From assembly GCF_016907775.1 (NCBI RefSeq), contig NZ_JAFBCO010000001.1:372001-436000 (forward strand): a DNA stretch of 64,000 nucleotides. The letters run 5' to 3'. Source of the stretch: Pseudoglutamicibacter cumminsii (lineage in GTDB: Bacteria; Actinomycetota; Actinomycetes; Actinomycetales; Micrococcaceae). Shown one piece after another: positions 1 to 9,028 of this stretch. Positions within the stretch are counted from its first letter, which is position 1, and each line of letters opens with the position of its first letter. A program made the translations under genes and the position numbers. A model generated the notes under the pieces. It saw only the letters and a program-made list of their open reading frames with translations, was not told the origin of the DNA and made no database searches.

Positions 1-1429
1 ATTCGCCCGCATGTGGGGTGAGCACATAGTCCCGATTTACAGCTTTGATAGGCGTCCCATCCCCTCGGGAGGCTAGCAACGATTCCGGTTCCCACAGCGA
101 CAAGGCTGAAGCATCCACGACCACCGGACATTGGCTGTTCTTCATCACGGCCACTGCTGGTTCACAATCCTCCGGCTCCGTGCCAATACCCGGCCCCACA
201 ACCCAGGCAGTTGCCTTCTGCGCGGCAGCCGGCCAAGCAGAAGATAATAACTCTGCACGGTCAACATTGACCACCTCGGGCAAAGCCTGCACCACACTGG
301 CACCGGTCTCTCCACGACCAGCGGTCACCAGCATCCCCACCCCGCCGCGACCAGCATCGTGTTGGCCTACCGCGGCAGCTGCCGTAGAACATAGCACCGC
401 TGCCCCCGGATAAGCCGGTGACCCTGCAAGCACCCCGAGCACTCCACGCGAATATTTATGATCCCCCGCACGCGGTGCAAGTAGCTGAGCATCCGCTTCC
501 TGGGGAGTCACCAAAAGCGGCATCGGACCCGAGGACAGCCAAGTTTTCAAACCCATCTCTACCAGGTACACATCGCCGGTTTTCTCCCGCCCTGCACCCA
601 CCACAAGCCCGCGTTTCAGTGCACCGAAAGTCACTGTCAGGTGGGCGCTTGGAACCAGCTCATCTGCAGATCCGGTCAACGTGTTCAGCCCCGATGGGCA
701 GTCAACAGCGATAACCAGTGCCTTTAGTTCATCCCCGACCACAGCCCATTTTTGGGTCTCTTCATCCCAGCCAGGAATCCACATCCCACCTTGAGCTCCA
801 ATGCCCAGGACCGCATCAACGATCACATCCGCTTTCCTAAGCAGCGCCCAAACATCCAGCTCCTCAACAGTGACCGGCAATTGCCCACCTGCTTGAGGGA
901 CCACCTGCTCCTGTGCCGTTGCTGCACATAACTGCCAACGCGATGCCCGCTCAAAAACAGTGCCCGGCAATGGCCCACCTGCTTGAGTGACCAGCAGCTC
1001 AACCCCGGCATCCCGAGCTGCAGCCGCGGCGCGCTCATGCCAACGGTCCGCAACCATGACAGCCACGCATAGCGCTCCGCGGCGGGCCAGACCCGCCAAA
1101 GCATAGAGTCCATCACCACCGTTATTCCCCGGGCCAATCAAACCCACGATGAGCGCCCCACGCAAAGAGGACACCGGGCTGTATCCCGCGGCAGGACTGT
1201 ATCCCGTGCCAGCACCTATGCCGCCGGAATAGATCTCAGCCACAGATGTGGGAGCAGGGACGATCGGCTCCCCTAGCGCGGGCCGCCGCGTCACAGCCCT
1301 GGCGATGTGCACCACCAACCCGTGGGCGGCCTGACGCATCAAACGATCCGGATCCCCCGCTGCCTCACATGCGGCAAGCATGGGCGCCTCCGCCGCACGA
1401 ATCTGATCCGGGGTGAACAAAAGATGCAT
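1..1429 (-). CDS. nnr: Bifunctional NAD(P)H-hydrate epimerase/dehydratase (3' end cut by window edge)
   Basis: Repairs damaged nicotinamide cofactors: an N-terminal epimerase interconverts R- and S-NAD(P)HX and a C-terminal ADP-dependent dehydratase turns S-NAD(P)HX back to NAD(P)H. The frame is open from an ATG at 1429 to the window edge (476 codons seen). Visible epimerase motifs are GPGNNGGDG (Asn102-Asn103) and VDCPSGLN. The dehydratase half starts near residue 300 with HKYSRG and reaches VLTPHAGE, the conserved segment at the very edge. It follows acpS by 31 bp in the same direction, so the two are probably cotranscribed. Two stretches are unusual: a repeated AGYSP-like segment before the NNGGDG motif and a duplicated QAGG-LP-TV segment after it. 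The C-terminus lies outside the window. Confidence 0.9.
   Translation of the reverse strand, partial: MHLLFTPDQIRAAEAPMLAACEAAGDPDRLMRQAAHGLVVHIARAVTRRPALGEPIVPAPTSVAEIYSGGIGAGTGYSPAAGYSPVSSLRGALIVGLIGPGNNGGDGLYALAGLARRGALCVAVMVADRWHERAAAAARDAGVELLVTQAGGPLPGTVFERASRWQLCAATAQEQVVPQAGGQLPVTVEELDVWALLRKADVIVDAVLGIGAQGGMWIPGWDEETQKWAVVGDELKALVIAVDCPSGLNTLTGSADELVPSAHLTVTFGALKRGLVVGAGREKTGDVYLVEMGLKTWLSSGPMPLLVTPQEADAQLLAPRAGDHKYSRGVLGVLAGSPAYPGAAVLCSTAAAAVGQHDAGRGGVGMLVTAGRGETGASVVQALPEVVNVDRAELLSSAWPAAAQKATAWVVGPGIGTEPEDCEPAVAVMKNSQCPVVVDASALSLWEPESLLASRGDGTPIKAVNRDYVLTPHAGE
871..990 (-). repeat. Imperfect in-frame direct repeat inside nnr
   Basis: Two nearly identical stretches of about 28 bp, at about 871-900 and 961-990, lie exactly 90 bp apart. 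They differ at only a few bases and keep the reading frame (30 codons). They encode the similar segments TQAGGPLPGTV and PQAGGQLPVTV of the epimerase domain. This looks like a local duplication tolerated in a surface loop. No mobile element is associated with it. Confidence 0.7.
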
Positions 1430-1460
1430 CGCGATACCTGATTTCTCGTCTTGGTGACTT

Positions 1461-1811
1461 CTAGCCTTCAGCGATCACATACGCGATCGCAACATCGCCA
1501 TCGTGGGTCAATGAAACATGCCAACGCTTAATGCCGAGCTGGTCCGCGACCGCCTTCACACTGCCGCGGATGGCTAGCTCCGGGGCACCAGATTCAAGCG
1601 TACACACCTCGCAGTCATGCCACACCATCCCGCCCGGGGAACCCAACGCTTTCGCGACCGCTTCCTTGGCGGCGAAACGCGCCGCGAGGGAACGCGTACG
1701 CACCTGACGCTCCTCGGGGCAAAACAAGCGCTCAACCAAAGCTGGGGTCCGCTCAATCAGCTTTTCGAAACGCGGAACGTCCACAACGTCAACACCGATG
1801 CCCACAATCAT
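1461..1811 (-). CDS. acpS: Holo-[acyl-carrier-protein] synthase
   Basis: Transfers 4'-phosphopantetheine from CoA to the serine of apo-ACP, activating fatty acid synthesis in the cytoplasm. The 116-residue product has the usual AcpS length. It shows the Mg-binding N-terminal [13 protein letters not shown] motif and the [14 protein letters not shown] helix with the conserved Glu and Lys. The start at 1811 gives the standard family N-terminus and the stop is TAG. It is divergent from galU, with 116 bp between the two starts. nnr follows 31 bp downstream, a linkage common in actinobacteria. The substrate CoA is made by the pathway that CoaA (5.9 kb) begins. Confidence 0.96.
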   Translation of the reverse strand: MIVGIGVDVVDVPRFEKLIERTPALVERLFCPEERQVRTRSLAARFAAKEAVAKALGSPGGMVWHDCEVCTLESGAPELAIRGSVKAVADQLGIKRWHVSLTHDGDVAIAYVIAEG

Positions 1812-1927
1812 GCTTCGATGCTATCGCTCTTGATGTGCAGGTGCTCACCTGCCGAAAGTACGTGAGAACTACCAGTCGTATAAGTGTTATTCACCTACTG
1901 CTAACCTTCGCTGGTTTAATGCAGAGA

Positions 1928-2821
1928 ATGAACCAGTTCAAAGTCCGTAAAGCTGTCTTCCCTGTGGCCGGCCTTGGAACCCGTTTCCTGCCAGCCACGA
2001 AAGCGATGCCCAAAGAGATGCTGCCGGTCGTCGACCGCCCTGCCATCCAATACGTCGTCGAAGAAGCAGTCAACGCGGGACTCGATGACCTCCTCATGAT
2101 CACCGGCGCACCCAAACGCTCCCTCGAGGACCACTTCGACGCTTCCCCATACCTCGAAGAACAGCTTGAAAAAGCCGGCAAAAAGAAACTCCTCAAAGCA
2201 GTCCAGCACGCAACCGAGCTCGGCGATGTCCACTACATCCGCCAGGGCGAACCCAAAGGCCTCGGCCACGCTGTCGGCCGCGCTGCGGGCCACGTAGGCG
2301 ATGAGCCGTTCGCTGTCCTGCTCGGCGACGACCTCATCGAAGAATCCTCGACCCTGTTGAGCGACATGATCGACGTTCAACAGCGCGTTGGAGGCTCAGT
2401 CATCGCCCTCATGGAAGTCGACCCCGCCGAGATATCCTCCTACGGTTGCGCAGCAGTGGAAACCGTCGAAGACGAAAACTTCGTTCGCGTGACCGACCTC
2501 ATCGAGAAGCCTGCAGTCGAGGACGCCCCGTCCAACCTCGCAGTGATCGGCCGCTACGTCCTCCACCCAGCCGTGTTCGATGTCCTCGAGCGCACCGCCC
2601 CCGGCCGCGGCGGAGAAATCCAGCTGACCGACGCCCTACTTGAGCTCGCCGCGATGCCAGCGGAAGACGGCGGCGGCGTCACCGCGGTCATCTTCCGCGG
2701 CCGCCGCTACGACACCGGCGACAAACTCTCCTACCTCAAAGCCGTGATCGAACTCGCGTGCCAACGCGAAGACCTCGGGCCAGATCTACGCGAATGGCTC
2801 AACGAATTCACGGCTTCCTAA
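1928..2821 (+). CDS. galU: UTP--glucose-1-phosphate uridylyltransferase
   Basis: Makes UDP-glucose from UTP and glucose-1-phosphate for envelope glycans and trehalose-type sugars. The 297-residue protein carries the nucleotidyltransferase signature GLGTRFLPATKAMPKEMLP near its N-terminus, then GLGHAVGRA and LLGDDLI, all typical of bacterial GalU. The frame extends upstream to 1835, but the ATG at 1928 is preferred. It has a purine-rich CAGAGA just upstream and gives the family N-terminus; an ATG at 1919 is the alternative. The gene is monocistronic, convergent with the EamA gene, and shares a hairpin terminator with it. Confidence 0.95.
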   Translation: MNQFKVRKAVFPVAGLGTRFLPATKAMPKEMLPVVDRPAIQYVVEEAVNAGLDDLLMITGAPKRSLEDHFDASPYLEEQLEKAGKKKLLKAVQHATELGDVHYIRQGEPKGLGHAVGRAAGHVGDEPFAVLLGDDLIEESSTLLSDMIDVQQRVGGSVIALMEVDPAEISSYGCAAVETVEDENFVRVTDLIEKPAVEDAPSNLAVIGRYVLHPAVFDVLERTAPGRGGEIQLTDALLELAAMPAEDGGGVTAVIFRGRRYDTGDKLSYLKAVIELACQREDLGPDLREWLNEFTAS

Positions 2822-2853
2822 AAGGCGTCCTAAAGACAACTAACCCCGCACCA

Positions 2854-2884
2854 GAGCCGGCCGCGTAGCCTACGTGGCCGGCTC
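2854..2884. terminator. Bidirectional hairpin between galU and the EamA gene
   Basis: A near-perfect inverted repeat has arms GAGCCGGCC/GGCCGGCTC, extended inwards by CGTA/TACG around a very small loop. It lies 33 bp after the galU stop and overlaps the last codons of the convergent EamA gene, so it can serve both transcripts. There is no long T tract. Confidence 0.7.
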
Positions 2885-3775
2885 TCGCGTATCCAATAGA
2901 TTCGGCGGCCTACGGCGCTGATACGTCACCAAGAACAGACCCACGACCATCACAGCGCCCGCAATCAAAACCTCAGCACCGAGCGGCTCATGCAAAACCA
3001 GCGCGCCCATCGCCACCCCAATCACCGGAACCGCAGTCGACAACGGCGCGATCCGATCCGCACCATACTGCGTAATCAAGAACGTCCAAATACCCGTCGC
3101 AACCGCCGAGGACATCAAACCCAAATACAACACAGCCAACACGACAGTCACCGCGTCCGGGCCCCACAAAGAAGACACACCCGCCCACGTCGCCTGCGGA
3201 CCATCCACAATCAGCGCCAGCACCAGCATCGGAATCGGAACAGCAACCGCCATCCACAACGCCAACGCGAACGGCTCACGGCACCGAACCCGCCCCGCAA
3301 GAATGTTGCCGAACGCCCACGCCAAACCGCTCAAGACACAAATCACGACGCCCGCCACGGGAGCCGAACCGCCCCGACCAGCACCAATCACCACCAGCGC
3401 TGCCACACACAACAGCAGCCCCACCGCGACCCGCATCGTAGGCCGAATCCTGAACAGCAACGCACTCAAAATCACAGTGAGCGGCGCCGAAGACTGAATC
3501 ACCAACGACGCGAGCCCCGAGGAAAGCCCCACCCGCATCGACAAGAACAACAAGCCGAACTCAAGCGAACCCATCAACGTCCCATAACCGATGATGACCC
3601 ACCACGAAACCTTCGGCTTAGGAACCACGGCGAGCGCGATGATCGCCAACGGCAAGAACCGCAACGCCACCAACAGATACGGGCTCATATGCTCCATCGC
3701 GGCATTGGCCACAACGAACTGGGTACCCCAAATGACGATGCACAACGCAGCCGCAACGGCATGAAGACGAGACAC
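2870..3775 (-). CDS. EamA/DMT-family transporter, 10 predicted membrane helices
   Basis: An inner-membrane carrier of the drug/metabolite transporter superfamily, probably an exporter of small metabolites. The substrate cannot be told from sequence. The 301 residues are almost entirely hydrophobic helices in two EamA halves of five, with the typical N-terminal segment CIVIWGTQFVVANAA and the second half starting near AGVVICVLSGLAWAFGNILA. A positively charged tail (QRRRPPN) ends the protein. It lies 100 bp downstream of glmS on the same strand and ends in the hairpin shared with galU. No regulator gene is adjacent. Confidence 0.85.
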   Translation of the reverse strand: MSRLHAVAAALCIVIWGTQFVVANAAMEHMSPYLLVALRFLPLAIIALAVVPKPKVSWWVIIGYGTLMGSLEFGLLFLSMRVGLSSGLASLVIQSSAPLTVILSALLFRIRPTMRVAVGLLLCVAALVVIGAGRGGSAPVAGVVICVLSGLAWAFGNILAGRVRCREPFALALWMAVAVPIPMLVLALIVDGPQATWAGVSSLWGPDAVTVVLAVLYLGLMSSAVATGIWTFLITQYGADRIAPLSTAVPVIGVAMGALVLHEPLGAEVLIAGAVMVVGLFLVTYQRRRPPNLLDTREPAT

Positions 3776-3875
3776 TGTTGCCTTCTCCTACAAACCGTTC
3801 ACGCACCCACCGCCCGGCGTTATGTTAATGCACGCAACATTGAGTTAGTGGCAGTGGGCGCGTGAAACGCAACGT

Positions 3876-5750
3876 TTATTCGACGGTCACCGACTTCGCG
3901 AGGTTGCGAGGCTGATCAACATCGAGCCCCTTAGCCGCGGCCAACTCCATAGCGAAAATCTGGAGCGGAACGACCGTCAAAAGCGGAGCGAGCAACGCCT
4001 TGGTCTCCGGGACACGGAAAACCCACTCAGCGTAATTGCCGACCGCTTCGTCGCCTTCCTCAGCGATCACAAGCGTCTGCGCGCCGCGAGCACGGACCTC
4101 CTGAATGTTGGAGACCACCTTCGAATGCATCGAATGGCGACCCGACGGCGAAGGCACAACCACGAACACCGGCTGGCCCTCTTCGATCAGAGCGATCGGG
4201 CCGTGCTTGAGCTCGCCAGCCGCGAAGCCTTCAGCGTGGATGTAGGCAAGCTCCTTGAGCTTAAGCGCGCCCTCCATCGCAACCGGGTAACCCACGTGGC
4301 GGCCCAAGAACAGCACCGCTTCAGTCTCAGCCATGCTGCGCGCCAGATCGCGGATCCGATCCTTCTGCTCAAGGATGCGCTCGATCTTCGCAGGGATCTC
4401 CGCCATATCGGCCAGCAGGTCAGCGACCTCGCCAGAGAACATGTTGCCCCGCAGCTGCGCCAAATACAGGCCCAAAAGATAGGTTGCAGCGATCTGCGCG
4501 AGGAACGCCTTCGTCGACGCCACCGCGATCTCGGGGCCAGCATGCGTGTACAGAACCGCATCCGATTCACGCGGAATCGACGAACCGTTCGTGTTACAGA
4601 TCGCGAGCGTGCGCGCGCCCTGCTCCTTCGCGTAGCGCAGCGCCATGAGCGTATCCATCGTCTCGCCGGACTGCGAGATCGTCACGATCAACGTCGTCGG
4701 GGTGACGATCGGATCGCGGTAACGGAACTCGTGAGAAAGCTCGACCTCCACCGGGATGCGGCACCAGTGTTCAATCGCGTACTTAGCGACCTGCCCCGCA
4801 TACGCCGAGGTACCGCACGCGAGCACAATGATCTTATCGACGTTCCTCAGCTCAGCCTCATCGATACGCAACTCATCGAGCTTCAAATGCCCGCGGGCAT
4901 CCGTACGGCCCAGCAACGTGTTCGCAACCGCTTCCGGCTGATCGAAAATCTCCTTGGCCATGAATGATTCGAAGCCATCCTTCGACGCCGCCGCGGCATC
5001 CCAGTCAACCGTGAACTCGGTACCTTCAGCAGGGTTGCCCGAGAAGTCCGTGATCTCGTGGCTCGTCGGAGTGATCGTGACAACCTGGTCCTGGTCCAGT
5101 TCAACCGCGCGCTTCGTGAAGTCGATAAAGCCCGAAACATCAGAGCCCAGGAAGTTCTCACCCTCGCCCAGACCCACCACGAGCGGTGAGTTCCTGCGAG
5201 CCGCAACCACAACACCCGGGTGCTCCGCGTGAATCGCGAGCAGAGTGAACGCTCCCTCGAGGCGCGAGGCCGTCATCTGCATAGCCTTCGTGAGGTCACC
5301 ACCGGCCTGATTCCGGTACACATCGCCCAAAAGCACCGCGGCAACCTCGGTGTCGGTCTCCGACTTAAAGCTGTGCCCCGCATCGAGCAGGTTCTTCTTC
5401 AACGAATCAAAGTTCTCGATGATCCCGTTATGGATCACCGCAAGGCGCCCCTCATCCGCCGCGTGTGGGTGTGCGTTGACATCGCTCGGGCCACCGTGGG
5501 TGGCCCAGCGAGTGTGGCCAATGCCAGTGCCCGATGCGGGCAACGGATCCGCTTCAAGCTCAGCCAAGAGGTTGCCCAGCTTGCCAGCCTTCTTCCGGTA
5601 TTCGACAACATCGCCGGCGTCTACAGCGACACCTGCGGAGTCATAGCCCCGGTATTCCAAACGTTTGAGCCCCTCAAGTACCACCTCGAGTGCATCATGT
5701 TTGCCGTTGTGTTCCGGCCCAGGGCCTGTATATCCGATAATTCCGCACAT
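3876..5750 (-). CDS. glmS: Glutamine--fructose-6-phosphate aminotransferase (isomerizing)
   Basis: The first committed step to UDP-GlcNAc: converts fructose-6-phosphate and glutamine to glucosamine-6-phosphate. The 624-residue length is usual for actinobacteria. Cys2 of MCGIIGYTG becomes the N-terminal nucleophile of the glutaminase domain, which also has HTRWATHG. Two SIS domains follow, with CGTSAYAG and SQSGETMDT, and the protein ends NLAKSVTVE. The frame runs 41 codons further upstream, but only the ATG at 5750 places the catalytic cysteine correctly. The gene is divergent from coaA (144 bp between starts). I see no glmS ribozyme-like element upstream. Confidence 0.97.
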   Translation of the reverse strand: MCGIIGYTGPGPEHNGKHDALEVVLEGLKRLEYRGYDSAGVAVDAGDVVEYRKKAGKLGNLLAELEADPLPASGTGIGHTRWATHGGPSDVNAHPHAADEGRLAVIHNGIIENFDSLKKNLLDAGHSFKSETDTEVAAVLLGDVYRNQAGGDLTKAMQMTASRLEGAFTLLAIHAEHPGVVVAARRNSPLVVGLGEGENFLGSDVSGFIDFTKRAVELDQDQVVTITPTSHEITDFSGNPAEGTEFTVDWDAAAASKDGFESFMAKEIFDQPEAVANTLLGRTDARGHLKLDELRIDEAELRNVDKIIVLACGTSAYAGQVAKYAIEHWCRIPVEVELSHEFRYRDPIVTPTTLIVTISQSGETMDTLMALRYAKEQGARTLAICNTNGSSIPRESDAVLYTHAGPEIAVASTKAFLAQIAATYLLGLYLAQLRGNMFSGEVADLLADMAEIPAKIERILEQKDRIRDLARSMAETEAVLFLGRHVGYPVAMEGALKLKELAYIHAEGFAAGELKHGPIALIEEGQPVFVVVPSPSGRHSMHSKVVSNIQEVRARGAQTLVIAEEGDEAVGNYAEWVFRVPETKALLAPLLTVVPLQIFAMELAAAKGLDVDQPRNLAKSVTVE

Positions 5751-5894
5751 GACAAAAAATTTATCACCTCTCCCCTCACTGGATGAGCCACACGGCGGTT
5801 TGAGCAACGTCGCGAGATGGGCACTCGGCGGACTGAGCCACATGGAGAAATGTGCCATTCGGCCGTTCAACACGCGTGCCCTAAAGATGACACA

Positions 5895-6935
5895 ATGAAG
5901 AGGATGACCACCCCTGAGGACCTCATTGACGAAGCGCTAGACGACGGCGCACTAAACAAAAGCGCCAACGCCGCAAACCTCGAACACAGCGAGAGCACCG
6001 GCGGCCGCTCTCCGTTCGTTGGGCTTGACCGTGCCACCTGGGCACGCCTAGCCCACACCATGGAGCAGCCTTTCAGCGCTGAAGACGTCGAACGCCTCAA
6101 CGCGCTCGGCGACCGCCTCGACCAAGACGAAATCCGGGAAGTCTATCTGCCGCTGTCCCGCCTGCTGTCCCTCTACGTCGAAGGTGCCGCCGCAACACAC
6201 TCGGCAACCAACAGGTTCCTCGGCGAACACTTCCGCCGCACCCCATTCGTCATCGGAGTCGCGGGGTCCGTCGCTGTCGGGAAATCAACCACCTCACGCG
6301 TGCTCCGCGAGCTCTTGAGCCTCTGGCCGGGCACCCCTAAAGTTCAGCTCGTGACCACCGACGGGTTCCTCTACCCCAACGAAGAGCTCATCCGCCGCGG
6401 CATCATGGACCGCAAAGGCTTCCCAGAGTCCTACGACCAGCGCGCACTCACGCGCTTCATCACCGAAGTGAAATCCGGGGTGCCCAACGTCAAGGTCCCC
6501 ACCTACTCGCACCACTTCTACAACATCGTGCCGGGCGAATACACGATCGTAGACCAGCCCGATGTGCTGATCGTCGAAGGCCTCAACGTCCTCGCACCAC
6601 CACGGCTACGCGGCGACGGCACCGTTGGGCTCGCCTTGAGCGACTTCTTCGACTTCTCGATCTACGTTGACGCCCGCACACGAGACATCCGCGACTGGTA
6701 CATCAAACGCTTCATGCGTCTACGCACCAAAGCGTTCAGCTTGCCGGACAACTACTTCCACCGCTACTCACAGCTGACGGACGACGAAGCGATCGCGACC
6801 GCAACCAGCATCTGGACCCGGATCAACGAACCCAACCTCACCCAAAACGTGCGGCCAACCCGCGGACGAGCCCAGCTTGTGCTCACCAAAAACTCCGACC
6901 ACTCAGTCCACCACATGCTCTTGCGGAAAATCTGA
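5895..6935 (+). CDS. coaA: Type I pantothenate kinase
   Basis: Phosphorylates pantothenate with ATP, the first and regulated step of CoA synthesis. The 346-residue product has the P-loop GVAGSVAVGKSTTSR, the substrate loop TDGFLYPN and SLPDNYFHRY near the C-terminus, all of type I (CoaA). About 35 residues precede the conserved core, longer than in E. coli. ATG codons at 5895 and 5904 are both possible; 5895 is used because a purine-rich AAAGATGA lies at a suitable distance, while AAGAGG abuts the second ATG. The gene is divergent from glmS. Confidence 0.94.
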   Translation: MKRMTTPEDLIDEALDDGALNKSANAANLEHSESTGGRSPFVGLDRATWARLAHTMEQPFSAEDVERLNALGDRLDQDEIREVYLPLSRLLSLYVEGAAATHSATNRFLGEHFRRTPFVIGVAGSVAVGKSTTSRVLRELLSLWPGTPKVQLVTTDGFLYPNEELIRRGIMDRKGFPESYDQRALTRFITEVKSGVPNVKVPTYSHHFYNIVPGEYTIVDQPDVLIVEGLNVLAPPRLRGDGTVGLALSDFFDFSIYVDARTRDIRDWYIKRFMRLRTKAFSLPDNYFHRYSQLTDDEAIATATSIWTRINEPNLTQNVRPTRGRAQLVLTKNSDHSVHHMLLRKI

Positions 6936-6990
6936 CGCACATCACACTGTGAAAGGCACCATTTAGGGTCCCATACACAGCAAAAACACA

Positions 6991-6996
6991 TATACT
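6991..6996 (+). promoter_or_regulatory. Predicted -10 box of mscL (leaderless transcript)
   Basis: TATACT lies only six bases before the mscL ATG at 7003. Counting about seven bases downstream places the transcription start at the A of the start codon. GAGG at 6998-7001 is too close to the ATG to act as a ribosome binding site. No good -35 box is visible. Confidence 0.45.
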
Positions 6997-7002
6997 CGAG
7001 GC

Positions 7003-7413
7003 ATGATCAAAGGCTTTAAAGACTTCATCTCCCAGGGCAACGTCATGGACCTTGCCGTGGCCGTCATCATCGGCGCCGCATTCGGCAAGGTCGTCGACGC
7101 ACTCGTAGAAGCTGTGCTCATGCCAGCTATCGCGATGCTCGTGGGCACCCCGAACTTCGACGAATGGCTCGTCTTCGGTTCCATCAAGGTCGGCGTACTG
7201 CTAACCGCCATCGTGAACTTCCTGCTCATCGCAGCGGCTGTCTACTTCTGCATCGTCATGCCAATGAACAAGATGATCGAGCGCCGCAACCGCAAGCTCG
7301 GCATCGACCCGGAAGCAGAAGCTGTCGACCCACAGGTACAGCTGCTCACCGAAATCCGCGATGCCCTCAACGGCACCGCACAGGGCTCCAGTGGCGACCA
7401 CGTAGCCCGCTAA
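7003..7413 (+). CDS. mscL: Large-conductance mechanosensitive channel
   Basis: Forms a homopentameric membrane pore that opens under membrane tension to release osmolytes during hypo-osmotic shock. The 136-residue protein begins MIKGFKDFISQGNVMDLAVAVI, the diagnostic amphipathic N-terminal helix running into TM1, and TM2 lies at about residues 65-90. A charged cytoplasmic bundle (NKMIERRNRKLG) and an acidic tail follow. It lies 67 bp after coaA on the same strand and is followed by a very strong terminator, so it is probably transcribed alone or at the end of a coaA transcript. Confidence 0.95.
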   Translation: MIKGFKDFISQGNVMDLAVAVIIGAAFGKVVDALVEAVLMPAIAMLVGTPNFDEWLVFGSIKVGVLLTAIVNFLLIAAAVYFCIVMPMNKMIERRNRKLGIDPEAEAVDPQVQLLTEIRDALNGTAQGSSGDHVAR

Positions 7414-7439
7414 CCACTACCGTCTAGAGCGTCAAGCTC

Positions 7440-7485
7440 AACGGCTGGGGCCCGGAACCATTCACGGTTCCGGGCCCCAGCCGTT
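7440..7485 (+). terminator. Strong hairpin terminator after mscL
   Basis: A 20-bp perfect inverted repeat with a six-base loop (ATTCAC) begins 26 bp after the mscL stop. The arm cores are GGCTGGGGCCCGGAACC and its complement. It is followed by TTTAATA. It also lies between the convergent mscL and glmM genes. Confidence 0.9.
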
Positions 7486-7546
7486 TAATATCTCCGCCGT
7501 TTATTTCTCTCTGCGCTGATCAGCGCACAGACCTAACCGAGCAGGC

Positions 7547-8896
7547 CTACCCCAGCGGCAGCGCCGTCTGCACCGTCTGCGCCAAGCGGCGCGCCTCATC
7601 GGTGGCCTGCTCCTCGGTAGCGGCCTCAACCATCACGCGCACCACCGGCTCAGTGCCCGATGGGCGCAACAGCACGCGGCCCGTGTCACCCAAGCGTTCC
7701 TCCGCCTCAGCCACAGCCTCCTGGATCTGTTCAGAAGATCCAACACCCGCCTTATCGACGCCGCGCACGTTGATCAGGACCTGCGGCAAAACCGTGACAG
7801 CATCGCCGAGCTCCTTGAGCGACTTACCAGTCGCGGCAACCCGCGCGGCAAGATGCAGGCCCGTGAGCACGCCATCGCCCGTCGTCGCGAATTCCTGCAT
7901 AATCACGTGACCGGACTGCTCACCGCCCAGCGAATAACCGTTCTTACGCATCTCTTCGAGAACGTAGCGGTCGCCCACCGCGGTCTCAACAACGTTGATG
8001 CCGTGCTCATTCATCGCGAGCTTGAGACCCAGGTTGCTCATGACCGTAACCACCAGCGTGTCATCCTTGAGCTTGCCGGCCTCGTGCATCGCGATCGCAA
8101 GGATCGCCATCTCCTTGTCGCCATCGATCACGTTGCCCTCGTGGTCAACGGTCAAACAGCGGTCAGCGTCGCCATCGTGAGCGACACCCATATCGGCGCC
8201 GTGTTCAACAACAGCCTTCTGCAGCATCTCGAGGTGCGTCGAACCGCAGCCTTCGTTGATGTTCAAGCCATCCGGGGACGCACCGATCACCACAACCTCA
8301 GCGCCCGCCGCGCGGAACGCGTCCGGAGAACAACCAGAAGCCGCACCATGCGCCGCATCGATCACGATCTTAAGGCCGTCCAGGCGGTTCGGCAGCGTCT
8401 GCAACAGGTGCATCACGTACCGGTCTTCCGCATCAGCGAAGCGGTACACGCGGCCCACATCGCCGCCTTGCGGACGCAACGGTTCAAGCTGCATGCGGGA
8501 CTCGATCGCGTCCTCAAGCGCGTCATCGAGCTTCTGCCCACCGCGTGCCAGGAACTTGATCCCGTTGTCTGGTGCCGGGTTGTGGGACGCCGAAATCATG
8601 ACGCCGAAATCCGCTTCCAGGTCTGCTACCAGATACGCCGCGGCCGGGGTTGGGAGCGTGCCCGCATCGTAGACCTCAACGCCGGATGCTGAGAGCCCCG
8701 CCTCGATTGCCGCGGAGATGAAGGAGCCCGAAATGCGCGGATCCTTCGCGACGACCGCAACCGGTTTCCGGCTGCCTTCGATGTCGTTGAAGCCCAAAAC
8801 CACGGACGCTGACTGAGCGAGGCTCATCGCCAGCTCCGGGGTTAGGAGTTTATTTGCTCTGCCGCGCACGCCATCGGTGCCGAATAGTCGAGTCAT
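7547..8896 (-). CDS. glmM: Phosphoglucosamine mutase
   Basis: Interconverts glucosamine-6-phosphate and glucosamine-1-phosphate, the step after GlmS on the way to peptidoglycan. The 449-residue product has the standard GlmM layout: N-terminal [10 protein letters not shown], the phosphoserine loop [12 protein letters not shown], the Mg-binding loop HDGDADRCL, the sugar loop GGEQSGHVI and the phosphate-binding [15 protein letters not shown] near the C-terminus. Starting at 8896 gives the usual MTRLFGTDG beginning. It lies downstream of ppk2 on the same strand, with a hairpin between them that suggests its own promoter. Confidence 0.97.
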   Translation of the reverse strand: MTRLFGTDGVRGRANKLLTPELAMSLAQSASVVLGFNDIEGSRKPVAVVAKDPRISGSFISAAIEAGLSASGVEVYDAGTLPTPAAAYLVADLEADFGVMISASHNPAPDNGIKFLARGGQKLDDALEDAIESRMQLEPLRPQGGDVGRVYRFADAEDRYVMHLLQTLPNRLDGLKIVIDAAHGAASGCSPDAFRAAGAEVVVIGASPDGLNINEGCGSTHLEMLQKAVVEHGADMGVAHDGDADRCLTVDHEGNVIDGDKEMAILAIAMHEAGKLKDDTLVVTVMSNLGLKLAMNEHGINVVETAVGDRYVLEEMRKNGYSLGGEQSGHVIMQEFATTGDGVLTGLHLAARVAATGKSLKELGDAVTVLPQVLINVRGVDKAGVGSSEQIQEAVAEAEERLGDTGRVLLRPSGTEPVVRVMVEAATEEQATDEARRLAQTVQTALPLG

Positions 8897-8945
8897 ATCC
8901 CTATCCTACGAGTCCTGATGCTCTTAGCCGCTTCCTAACACGCAA

Positions 8946-8989
8946 CCGCGCCGCGTGCGATGCTGTGGAAAGCATCACCCGCGGCGCGG
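8946..8989 (-). terminator. Hairpin between ppk2 and glmM
   Basis: A ten-base GC-only outer stem (CCGCGCCGCG/CGCGGCGCGG) encloses an inner GATGCT/AGCATC stem. It sits 39 bp beyond the ppk2 stop and upstream of glmM. It probably ends or attenuates the ppk2 transcript. Confidence 0.7.
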
Positions 8990-9028
8990 TGAATAGTCAG
9001 GTTGCGCCTCGCTCACGCGAGTTGAGGC

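Noticed and set aside
3822-3840. ATGTT-N9-AACAT inverted repeat upstream of the EamA gene
   Set aside because: The arms are only five bases and no regulator gene lies nearby; such repeats are expected by chance.
5751-5894. Possible glmS ribozyme upstream of glmS
   Set aside because: The gap is only 144 bp, is shared with divergent coaA, and shows no sequence like the conserved ribozyme core; the class is mainly found in Firmicutes.
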